A stretch of DNA of 47,641 nt from Conidiobolus incongruus B7586 (taxonomy: Eukaryota; Entomophthoromycota; Entomophthoromycetes; Entomophthorales; Conidiobolaceae), in contig JNEM01016146.1 in NCBI GenBank assembly GCA_000697335.1, forward strand, positions 1 to 47,641. The letters are read 5' to 3'. The notes beneath the pieces were generated by a model, which saw nothing but the letters and a program-made list of their open reading frames with translations, made no database searches and was not told where the DNA came from. Shown piece by piece: positions 11,493-22,229 of this stretch. The position numbers were made by a program, and so were the translations under genes. How positions within the stretch are numbered: position 1 is the first letter of the stretch; each line of letters opens with the position of its first letter.

Positions 11493-12956
11493 ATGGAAAA
11501 TAACAATACCACAAAACTAGATGACATAATTCATCAAATTAAAAAATTATCAACTCAAGATAAAACTCAATTGTAAAAAGCATTTAGATATCATTCTATT
11601 CATAACTAATCACAATTTTCTAGTTTTGATACTCTTATTCAACAAGCTAGTGCTTTAGACTGTTATTTGTTACAAAAGAGTTTAAATGACCAAAATAGAG
11701 GTAAATTCAACTTAATAAAGTATTTACCAAAGGACCTAAGTCTATTGGTTTTTAAGTATTTGGAAGGTGATGATATTTTAAATTGTTTTATTGTAAAATT
11801 ATATTATTATCAATATGATGAATTGTTAATTAGTTCGTTATAGTCATGCAAATCTTGGCACTTATTACTAAAAGATGAAAGCTTTTGGTATAAAAAATAT
11901 TTTCAAAACTTGTTAATTGGAGAATTGGACCCTTTGGACCAAAGGAAAGATATTTCTTACTTTAAAAAGTATACACTGCTGTTGCATCGTAAGAGGAATT
12001 GGTCGCTGGGCCTGCCGAGTCGTACGTCATCGGCTATCTTTCCGTATAATATCGATAAGACTATGCTTTTGGGCCCTAAGGAACTACTCGTGGTGGGTGA
12101 TAATAGGGAGGTGAGATTGATTCATATTCTGAAAAGATGGTCTATCACAAGCTGGAAATTGCCTCAGATTTGTATTTTGTTGGATTTGGATTGGGATAAT
12201 GGTCTGTTACTTGCGTGTCCATATGGTAGAGAGTGTTATGTTATAAATATTCATAATGGGAGTTTGGTAAATAGGTTAATTGGCCATACTTCGCTGGTTA
12301 CACATGGTGCTTTCTCATCAAAGTATATTATTACACAGTCTGGCGATCATACAATCGAACTTTGGTGTAAAAGAAATTATCAGTTGGTTCACACTATTCC
12401 AATTTATGAGTATCCCATCCTAGCATTAAAGATCATTTCAGATACTAATTTACTATTAATAGTGAATGTATTTGGGTTTATTCAACTCTACGATTTAGCC
12501 ACTTTACAAATCATTCAAACATTCCATCCCCTAAATTGGACTAGGGACACAATTGACTCTACGGATAACAATCAATTCAAACACTTTTCAATCTACCACC
12601 ATACGATTGTACTTACCCAAAGCACCATGATATTCAATATCCATTACAACTCAAACACAAACAATCTCCAATTAATCAAACTCAAACTACATAGCTCCAT
12701 CATTCGATCCATATCATTGAATGCCATGGGCCTCGTCATCGGCAATTTTACGTACAATTCCATCACATCGTCAATGGTACACTTCTGGGACTTAGAATCT
12801 CCTACAAACAGTATCATTCCTATAGAGTGCAAACCCAGTTTCAATTTTGTAGCGCTCTGCAGCAACAATAACACTGTGGTACTGAGTGGTAAGACCAATA
12901 CCGATACTTTATTTTGGTTGGATTTTTTACCCATTCAAAACCAGCTAACTTTATGA
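11493..12956 (+). CDS. F-box and WD-repeat protein
   Basis: Three exons (11493-11572, 11624-11792, 11844-12956) give 453 residues in one frame. Residues about 58-100 read as an F-box: IKYLPKDLSLLVFKYLEGDD, then a CKSWHLLLKDESFWY tail typical of F-box helix 3. The rest is a diverged WD40-like propeller with a recognisable LIGHTSLVTHGAF...SGDHTIELWC blade near the middle and a later FWDLES blade. By family, F-box/WD proteins are substrate adaptors of SCF (Skp1-cullin-F-box) ubiquitin ligases: the F-box binds Skp1 and the propeller binds the target. The target cannot be told. The second intron falls inside the F-box, between LNCFI and SCKSW. Blades are too diverged to name an orthologue such as Cdc4 or Met30. 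Confidence 0.82.
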
Positions 12957-13444
12957 AGGGTTATTTATTTGGAATTATATAATCCAACATATATTATTCT
13001 TAATGAGTTTTTCAAACAAAATTCCAAGTTACGTATGCTATTCCATTAAATATATTTATCAGCTGTCGATAATTTGACCAAATCCATTGCTGATCTTTAA
13101 CTGTAAGAATGATTGTCAGTTGGAGAGGAAAAAAGTTTTTTATAAAGGAATTGTCTTATCCTCAACTTCAATGGTAAACAGCTAATTTAATAGAATTTAA
13201 TATTATATATGATAAAAAAATATAAAAACTATCAATTAATAATCTGCCAAAACCAATATGAAAAATAAAATTTTTGAAAGCTAGTAGAATTTATGTTATT
13301 AATTTATTTTAATTCGATTGAAATTTTGTCATTTTAGAAACATCTTTATAAACTTCATTTTGAGTGACATAGATAATGGGACCATATTACATTAAGTTAT
13401 CAATAATAATATGTTTTTTATTGATTTAAATATTTAAACTTTTT
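12957..13444. other. Convergent spacer between F-box/WD gene and QPRT
   Basis: The flanking genes end facing each other, so only 3' ends are expected. The sequence is A/T-rich with no recognised element. Confidence 0.5.
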
Positions 13445-14437
13445 CTATTTTTGAATTTTCAAAGAGAAATCAACGGGAGTGACACCATAATTTAATCCAC
13501 TCATACTGATAATATCGATATTGGGGCCAAAATAAGAGGTAATATTGTCAATATTAATACCTCCAGAAGCTTCCAACAAGAAGTTGTACCTGCCCTTATA
13601 TTGCTCCTTCAAAGATTTGGCGACTTGGTGCAATTCGGGCGGTGAAATATTGTCCAACATGATGATATCAGCACCACTTTCAATAGCTTCTTTGGCTTCT
13701 TGTTCGGAACCGACTTCGACGTCGATCTTCATACTGAAGCCACCAACGCTCTTGGCGGCTTGGACGGCTTCTGTGATACTACCGCGACTCCAAATGTGGT
13801 TGTCTTTGAGCATGATCATGCTACTGAGATCCATACGATGCATGTCACAGCCTCCAACTAACATACCATACTTTTCAACGAGACGGAAACCGGGCGTAGT
13901 CTTTCTACTACCAGCAATCACACCTTGAAATCCTTCCTTTTCCTTAAGAGCGGTAAATTTGCGGCATCTAACCAAAAAATCAACACAAATTTTAAAATCT
14001 AAATAAAATAAACTTACTGAGTTGCGATAGAACTGCATCTGCCAAAAATATTGAGAGCTAATCTCTCGCCAATTAAAATATCTTTACATTGACCAGTAAC
14101 TTTAGCGACGGGTACCTTCTTAGCACCAAACTGTTCAGGATCAATAACAGTACCCTCTTCATAGTGCCATTCAACTTTGCAGTTAGTCAAGCGGAAGACT
14201 TCGTTGAAGAATGGAATACCAGCTAATACTGACTATTTCCCAACCCATTGTTAATTTTGATACAATTATTTATGTTGATATTTTACTTACATAACTCTTA
14301 CAATATAAAACAGCGACTTCTTGTTTGACACCGACTACAAAACCACCATAGTCTAAAGAAGGGATATCTTCCTGTAGCCAATTCGCGATAGTTTGATGCC
14401 ATTGAGGTGGTAATAAATGTTCGTATTGTTTACTCAT
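13445..14437 (-). CDS. QPRT: Nicotinate-nucleotide pyrophosphorylase (quinolinate phosphoribosyltransferase)
   Basis: Three exons (14291-14437, 14018-14232, 13445-13967) encode 294 residues, the usual size for the family. The enzyme makes nicotinate mononucleotide, CO2 and pyrophosphate from quinolinate and PRPP in de novo NAD synthesis, in the cytosol or nucleus. Visible marks: [19 protein letters not shown] in the N-terminal half; the substrate-binding RKTTPGFR at residues 142-149; HRMD at 164-167; LKDNH at 174-178; DVEVGS; and the glycine-rich LEASGGIN near the C-terminus. Every expected active-site segment is present, so the gene looks functional. The yeast orthologue is BNA6. The start is the first ATG in frame, ahead of YEHLLPPQW, which is the right distance from the conserved core. 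Confidence 0.95.
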
Positions 14438-15499
14438 ATTTATAATAATTATTATTATTTTGTTTTTTTTATATTATTCCCAAAGTTGAAATCATCCATA
14501 TATAATCAATGTGGTTATTTATTTTAATTATGGGATTGATATTTGAGGTCTTAAGAACAGTCCATTATAAAATTATTTGGGAAATTTTTTAAATGATATC
14601 TGCTATTAAAAATCAACCTTGCCAAATAAAAAGTATGAGTCTTTACATGTTGAATTACGAAAAAATTGGAAAATATAGAGGTATTAACTATATATTCTTA
14701 ATACTTCGATTAGACTTGAATTATTACTAATAAAGTTTAGTAAACTTAGAATTTAGTTCGATGAAATTAGAGTATACCATATCAATAAATAATATTATTG
14801 TTATATAACTACAACACACAATATTAAAAATAAGTTGGGACTGAATTTTGAGAGAATAATAGATTAATCAGGATATTAAAAAGATAGGGATACTGAGTCA
14901 GATGATATTTTCTCGAAGTTTAGTAATCACAATTCAACATTGAACTTATATTGCTAATTTCAAATGATATAATTTTATAGATAATGTGGCAATTATTTGA
15001 AGTGCAATTAATTAAATATAATGAAATAATATATGTAAGAGAATTTTTATTAATTAAACTAAATATTTCTAATTTCATTTGGATTGAATCTAATATTGAG
15101 GTATATTTATGATCTAAATAAACTACCAGAGGTTTTTAAATATATAGTGATAATTTTTACAAACTCTAGCTGATAAATATTTGGCTTCATGTTGTGTAAT
15201 TTAAATATGGCAAAATTAGAATCTTTTAGTAGTTGATATGTTAATACTCATCATATGGTATTTTAAAATAGAATATATTCATGGTATAATGATATTTGGT
15301 TGCTCATGTTGGAAAAAAATTCTAGTAAATTAATCAGAGAGATATTAATAAATATTCTCATATTCTTTTTAAATCATATATAACATTAAATTTAACAATC
15401 GTATGTTAAAAATATTTTAAATTTACTGCTTCTCAACTATCAAGCTTAAATAAAATTTATTTTTCAATTATGAACCCATTTAAATTCTTTAACCATTCC
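14438..15499. other. AT-rich gene-poor spacer upstream of QPRT
   Basis: The first few hundred bases must include the QPRT promoter. Beyond that no coding remnant or repeat is recognised before the decayed element that begins near 15500. Confidence 0.45.
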
Positions 15500-17760
15500 C
15501 GAAACTTCCAATGATTCTGAGCACGCCTATCAATATTTAATTAAGGCCGAGATAAACTATCACTTGCAACACAGATTTTTGGTTATTGTTTTACAATAAT
15601 GTTTAATTTCAAAAAGTACAGCAGCAAATACACTATTACCGTCTTCAGTCAAATATGAGCAAATATGATTATTCCTGCTTCTAAAATTCAATATTTTACA
15701 ATCTCATCAACAAGTCTTAAACATTAGAATAGAACAGAAAAGATTAAAACCATATGAACTTTAGGTAAATTCAAGTTTCACCCAGTTTCCAATATTTGAC
15801 AACTTCTCAATCAACCTAAAAAGCCACGCCCGACCTAGAAACTTACGATACAAGAGTCTCTTTGAAACGTCAAAATTAACACCTTAAAAAAGCTTCCCGA
15901 ATATGAAATCGTGTGATATATTAGATTGAAATTTAGCCTCAAATCAAATAGTTTTTATATTTATTAAAAAATTTTATAAACGGATTATTCTCTAAAATTA
16001 TTATTATTTTGAAAAACATTGTTGTTAACAATTTAAATTCCATAGGTTCATCTTTAAAAAACTATCACATAACTAATAGTTTTGTTAAATCCACAAAAAG
16101 CATGATTTAACAAGGGAACTTAAAGATTACTTTTTAAAATATCTAATTATTTTATAACTAAGATTAATTAAATATATTATACAAAAATGAAGAAAATAAA
16201 ATACAACATAAAAAAAGACATTAAAAAATTTCAAAAAACTGATAGAAAAAAAACAAAATTAAGCTGTTTCCAAACCTTAACAAGAAGATATATTGATAGA
16301 ACGGTTTAGAGTAATAAACTAGACTTATAATCAATATTTCAGAATGGTTGACAGGAGTAAATAAAATAAATTAAAAAACTAATATCAAATATGTAAATAT
16401 AAAAAGCTCAAAGGATGAAATCTAGTTGGTATTAGAAATTACTTATATTTAAACATAACAATACACAACTTCCTAAAAATATAAAGACCAATTTTATCAC
16501 TCACAAGAAATAATATAATATAAAAGTATATAAAATTAATTTGAGTTATTATTAATTTTAATTACTAGATAAAAAATGTTTTCCACTATGCCTATTTTAA
16601 TAGCAAGCTAATTCAAACAACTAGACCATTTCCAGAAAAGCTCAATTATAGTTATTACCTTTAAATGATAAAATTTGTTATAGATATTAATTGTGATATA
16701 TTTCGTTTTGAATTTATTTTATGTTCATTTTATCACATTTAATCATATTTTACTGATATATAATATTGAATTCATATTTTAAAATATTTAATTATTCAAT
16801 ACTATACCCTTAAGTATTATATAATTTATTTTTTGATTATTGTAAACTTAATACCAATACCTTATATTGTTGAATTAACTTAATATTTTTATGTAAACTT
16901 ATAATAAAGATATTTCATTATTTTTAATTAATCTAATTATTAAAAATTACAAATATAAAATTAAATAATCATAATTGATATTATCTTCCTCTACATATAA
17001 ATTAAATATCCATATTATTCTATTATTATTAAACTTCAAGAACACATTTTGATACCACTAAAAATTAATTAAGATAATAAAGCTTTTTTGTGAAATATAA
17101 AAAAAGAATTTTAGATTTTGATCCAAACATATAATCTTTTACAACTAATTACTCTTTTTTAATTAGATTGTAACTTGAGTAAAAAAGATATTGAGAGAAT
17201 TCATTGTTTCTATTTTACTTATAATAAGTTATAAATCAGATAATCTTAAAGAAATCTACTAAGGAAAATATTACAAAATCAGAAAATAAATCCAAAACCT
17301 TCTGGATAAGGTATGTAAGAAACTTAGCAAATTGATTAATAAAAAAATGCATAATTTTACTTTAATTGGAGACTGAAAAAATGGGGAGAAAAGCTAGTAA
17401 ATGGATTGAGAGTAAAAGTATAAATGTAATGTTAAGATGGTTTTATTACAGATTTAAATAATACTTACTCAACCAAATAAGAGAATACCTTTAGTGCGAG
17501 TTAATCATCTGTGATAAGCATTATATAAGCAAAACATGTGGTAATTGTGGATATTTGCATATATAACCTTGATCAAGCAAGACTTTCAAGCATCTTCAAT
17601 GTTATGTTGAGATGAATCAAAACGCCAATACTGCTAGAAACACACTCTCTCACTATTTAACAGTCAATCGAGCCAGCCTTTCAACATTGGGGTTGGGGCT
17701 TACTCCATTGGGATCTCTAGACTCTATGCAGGATTTGGACAATTTTAATTGTGAGCGATA
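15500..17760 (+). pseudogene. Decayed Fanzor/TnpB-like nuclease gene
   Basis: The C-terminal part, about 17355-17760, is clear. In one reading frame, interrupted by stops, it shows LRWFYYRF, then the family hallmark (HYISKTCGNCG), then an altered second zinc pair (LQCYVE) and NANTARN where TnpB and Fanzor proteins have RDxNAARN. This is the RuvC-III and zinc-ribbon end of the RNA-guided nucleases carried by IS200/605-IS607 elements (TnpB) and their eukaryotic relatives (Fanzor). Upstream, 15504-15890 reads as a coding-like but broken stretch in the same direction (NDSEHAYQYLIKAEINYHLQ and onward). It is tentatively the N-terminal half, and NFINGLFSK at about 15970-16000 may echo the family's TDG region. 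The gene is not functional. No terminal repeats were identified, so element ends are unknown. The C-terminal assignment is firm; the left boundary is a guess. Confidence 0.75.
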
Positions 17761-19090
17761 TCTAAGTTAAAATAAATCAATAAAATTGATTATAAAAATA
17801 TATTGAATAGAAACCTCAATCTGGTTCTAAATTCCTTGCCATAGATTTTATATTGTCATTTTAAAATACCTAAATTGATATTCTGTTGTGAAGTCAAATG
17901 ATTCAAGTCTTTAGTTACATATGAATGAAAAAAAATAATGGCAAAGAGAATTATTATTTGATTGAAAATGATTTTTAATTCATTAATTATCAGATAAGTA
18001 TATTTCACAATATTGATTAATATATGGTTAATTGAATTTGAAATATGCTAGAATTAATTGTTTTATAGATGATTGAAATGGGATATAGTGTAATTAAACC
18101 ATACTAAAGTAATTTAACTAATAAATTTTTATAAGATTGTCATCGTCTGCTTTATACTCTATTAGTAATTATTTTTTTTCAAATTCATAATATTAACTTG
18201 ATACCAGCAATGAAAGTTATTAAAAAAAATTAGAATTAAGTTATAAATTTTAATTTATCAAGAAACCTAGATATCCCGCAAATTTCCTTGAATAATTTGA
18301 AGACCAATAGTAAATGTAATAATATATTTTGGACTTTTGACTCTTGTGAAGATTAGGAAATTTGGTCAAATGTATAATCTGATTATCCACTTCACTATTT
18401 CCCAAATTTAGTACCAGGGTTTATCGGAATAAATGGTTAGAATGTTATAAAACAAATTTTTTACATTATCGAAATTAATAATATCATTAGTATAATTTGT
18501 TAATTTATCCCTATTTTCATATATTCAAATTAACTGGCTGTTTTTTATGATATTATTTTTAAAGTATATGGAATGTTGTTATAATTTAGAGTTAATTTCA
18601 ATAGTTGGTAAGGGATAAAATATGAGAATAATAAAAATGGAAAATTTTCAAATCCTGAGGGAAGCTAATTATTCCATTAATATGAAGTAATAAATTAATT
18701 ATACAAAAATCATAGCCTTATCATGCCAGTATTATATTTAGTACTATCTATGATATATTATCCTAAGCTTAAATATAGTTTTAAATTCCATCCTTTTAAT
18801 ATGACAATAAATGGACTGAGATGAAGTAAGTCTGAAATATCTCTGGCTCGATTATTGATTCAAAAATTTTGAGACTGAAGTGAATTTCAAGTTTGATAAC
18901 AATTCTCATAATCTAAGTGATCTGGAAAAGTGTTAGATGAGTGAAAAATGAGCCAATCAAATGTTAAAGACATTTTATTTGATAAATTCGAGTTGTTCAG
19001 TGCATGAGATTTTATTTGAAAATGGGTTTCAAGTGCTTCAATATAAATAGATTTCCATTGACAAAATTTAGTGTATGATTAATATAACCA
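17761..19090. other. Gene-poor spacer with one possible coding scrap
   Basis: Mostly A/T-rich. At about 18243-18440 on the plus strand one frame reads like a decayed extracellular enzyme: NLSRNLDIPQISLN, then CNNIFWTFDSCED, then IWSN, interrupted by stops. The Cys-Trp-Cys spacing recalls the segment that precedes the catalytic domain of fungal chitin deacetylases, but that domain itself is not seen. The last part must include the promoter of the TBC gene. Confidence 0.35.
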
Positions 19091-20317
19091 ATGATTCCCT
19101 CATCTCCCGTTCATAAACAATGGTCTCCTCAAAACGATGTATACTGTGAAGATGTAGTCCAAGAGTTTTCCACTCTTTTAGGTGCTGAAATGTATGTGGA
19201 CTTGACTAAACTACGTCAGATTTCTAGATATGGCATCCCCGACGAATTACGTGGGGTAAACCTTGATGGTTTTTTTTACAATGAACTTCTTGACCAATAA
19301 TCATTTTAGGATGTATGGAAGTATTTACTCAAAGTTGAAAGCGCTGATAGAAGTAACATTCATCTATTGTACTATATATTATGAACAATTATTAAATATT
19401 TTATTTAGCTAATGATATGGAAACTTATAAGCTCAATGAAGCGGAATACTTTCAACTTAGACCTCAAACCCATGAATATACTAACAAGATACGTGGTGAA
19501 GTCAGTCGACTTCAAAATAGAATACAAAAGGTTCTCCCTAGCAAGTTATATGAAGATGTTATTGGAGCATACTTGAACTATAACAAGCAAGCGGAATTTA
19601 ATCCAAGTTGGGTTCATCTCTGTACACCTTTTGTGTTGGTATTAGAAAGAGAAGTAGAAGTATTTTATTGCTTTAAGAACCTAATGCAAATAATAGGTAT
19701 TATATTTAAGATCCACTTGGCTCAAATTAGATTAATTTAATATCTAGACGATTACTTCTATACAAACCCCTTGGAAATACAGCTCACTCGCTTCCAAACT
19801 TTATTCCGAATGTTAATACCCGATTTGTAATATTTTTGATATATTCCAATTGTAATAAAATTACTAAAATTACTAATATTTTATAGAAATGATTATTTTG
19901 AAGAAGAACAAGTGTCAATATACGAATGGACTACATCTTGGTTAACGAATTTATTCGCCAAAGAAATGCCCCCTGCGACACTAATATCTCTTTGGGATTT
20001 ATATTTTGGAACTACCAATTTTATGGATCTTCATTTATATATGTGCATAGGTAAACTTTATCGGTATACTATCTTGAACTAATATTTATACTATTTTGTT
20101 ATAGCTATCTTACAGCAAAATCGAGAAAGGTTAGAAGAGTTAGAAAATTCAGAAATTAAGGCATTTTTATCTAGACTTCCAGAAATGGATATATTTACGG
20201 TAGGATATTTTATTCTATTATCTTGATTGTTGTTAATATGTGGTATTCTATTAGATCCGTCAAATTGCTACAGATCTTCAGCACCAAGCAATGGAAACAT
20301 TAGCTGACCAACTTTGA
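19091..20317 (+). CDS. TBC-domain protein (Rab-GAP fold) without a canonical glutamine finger
   Basis: Seven exons (19091-19255, 19310-19352, 19409-19696, 19748-19826, 19887-20050, 20105-20199, 20255-20317) give 298 residues, essentially one TBC domain. The start of the domain is IPDELRGDVWKYLLKVESAD (residues 49-68). The arginine-finger motif, normally IxxDxxR, is IRGEVSR (97-103), so the arginine is kept and Asp is Glu. Where TBC GAPs have YxQ, this protein has Phe133-Asn-Pro135, followed by SWVHLCTPF in register with the usual block. Later motifs (LFRMLIPDLNDYF, then LISLWDLYF) are ordinary TBC. TBC proteins accelerate GTP hydrolysis by Rab GTPases; the lost glutamine suggests this one is a weak GAP, a non-catalytic scaffold, or uses another residue. 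Fungal relatives of this noncanonical type seem to exist, but I cannot name an orthologue safely. Confidence 0.85.
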
Positions 20318-22229
20318 TCTTGTACTTTGGATTAAATGTTATCTCATTTTTGGTCCATTTCCACTTTTTCTCCATCATCCAATATGCTTGATTTCGTTAA
20401 TTCACTTTCTTAAATCTTTCTCTCTCCTTTTTACTCTATATTCATTTACACTCTCACTCTACATACAACAATTTAAATATTTCGTCTTTCGTGCTCCAAT
20501 TGTCACTCTGTATAATATATATACATAATTATTATCAAATTGTAATAGTTTTTGTATGCTAAAGTTACGAATTTAGATGTTCTGTGGTAAAACTTTGCGT
20601 TAAGCATTAATATAGCCATCTATTCACTAATATCTTCCTAATTGACGAGGTATCAACAGATAAATTATCTGATATATTAGTTTCACAAAATTTGTGTATG
20701 TAACTGCTACTTTCGCACCATTGACCAAACGTACCCCCTAAAGAATTCAATTCCTCTAATTATACACCTAATATAGTAAACTTTTTAAATACCTATAAGA
20801 GATTTAATTGTTTTATATAATTGTTGTATTTTGAAGAGTGAATCCCCTTCTCTTCCATGATCAACTCTAGTATAAATATCTTTAAAAATTCTAATAATTG
20901 TATCATAAAACCACACTGATCATTTGATAATCTTATCACAAAATAAAAATAAATAGCATTACAAAATTAATGATGATATATACTAATTAATTAAAAGTTA
21001 CCATTTATTTTATCTAATCAACTCTATCTAATATTATTCTTTATAATGATGAATTTATAATTTTATATAATGATATATTTCATATTTTATCAAATATTAA
21101 AAAACCAAAATTATAATTAAGATTAGATCTGATTAGATAATTTATGATTATGAACAATTTATATTAATATCAAATCATAGATTTGTTATAGTTATATATA
21201 TATTTAAGTTTTATGAAACATATTTTCTATTAACAATAGTAGAAATATAAAATATCAGCTTAAGTTCAATATTAGCATTTAATCATATAATATTAGGCAA
21301 ATTGTATTCCTAACTATTGTAATACTCATATTTTTTACTAAATCATTGAACTATATGTATTAGATTAATATAATTCATATAATAGAAATATTTAATAACG
21401 ATTAAATATATGTAACTAGAAATTTAAGATATTATAAAAGCCATATATACATTGATTTATGAATTATAATTTTTTTCATATTTCAAAAACATACTTGATA
21501 ATTTAGAAATTTCATTCAATTTGGTTCCGTTCAATTTTGTATATCAGGGATTATGTCATTTATTATAAATCTTTTATCAAATATAATGATATAGTTTAGT
21601 GACTATTAGGAGTACCGATACTAATTATTGTATGGATCGATCCTCAGAGTAGTAAGAATGTGCTAATTAAAACGGGTGGTTGATTCGCAATATCGATCCA
21701 AGAAATCCATTTGGGTTGTATTGCAGTCACTTTAATATAGATTTGTATTTTTTGTTAATAATTTGATATTATTAAATAATTTTAATATGTAGAATATAAT
21801 TACATTAGTAAAGATGATTGTAAAACTAATGATTTTTATCATTGGCTCAATAATTGTTTGGAAATTTGCTGAAAATTTACCCATCTTTTATATCCTCATT
21901 AGTATTACTGGTATTTTATAATATATATTTTGTAGTGGTATTCCAACCATAGGTATATATTATTTACTTCAAACAATTTAATATGACAAAATTAAAGCAT
22001 AGCAACTAGATATTATTGAAATATCTTGACAGATTTCAATCAATTCTATTCTAACTTTATTACTTGAATTCAACCCAGTCCCATATTTTAACAGAAAAAA
22101 CAAAATAAGATATTAAATGAAATTATACCAATCCTGAATATTCATATCCATCTAAAACAAAAAAAATATCATTGAAGATTATCAATATTGAAAATTATTA
22201 ATAGAAAATAATAATAATAATTAATTGAG
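20318..22229. other. Gene-poor spacer between TBC gene and TRAPPC11
   Basis: The first 150 bases (about 20340-20480) are pyrimidine-rich, probably the 3' untranslated region of the TBC gene. From about 21598 to 21732 there is a sharply bounded island much richer in G+C than its flanks (see separate entry). The remainder is A/T-rich. The last 200 bases should hold the TRAPPC11 promoter. Confidence 0.45.
21598..21732. other. Unexplained G+C-rich island, candidate structured RNA or exon relic
   Basis: About 130 bases of mixed sequence in very A/T-rich DNA. The ends are complementary (GTGACT at the left, AGTCAC at the right). Inside are the palindrome GGATCGATCC, a second ATCGATCC that can pair with it, and AATCC-ATTT-GGGTT, which can fold as a small hairpin. 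On the minus strand one frame reads VTAIQPKWISWIDIANQPPV before a stop. I can match it neither to a known RNA (spliceosomal, 5S, RNase P, SRP, tRNA) nor to a protein family. Confidence 0.35.

Noticed and set aside
13545-13928. 127-residue plus-strand frame
   Set aside because: Antisense of the highly conserved QPRT core.
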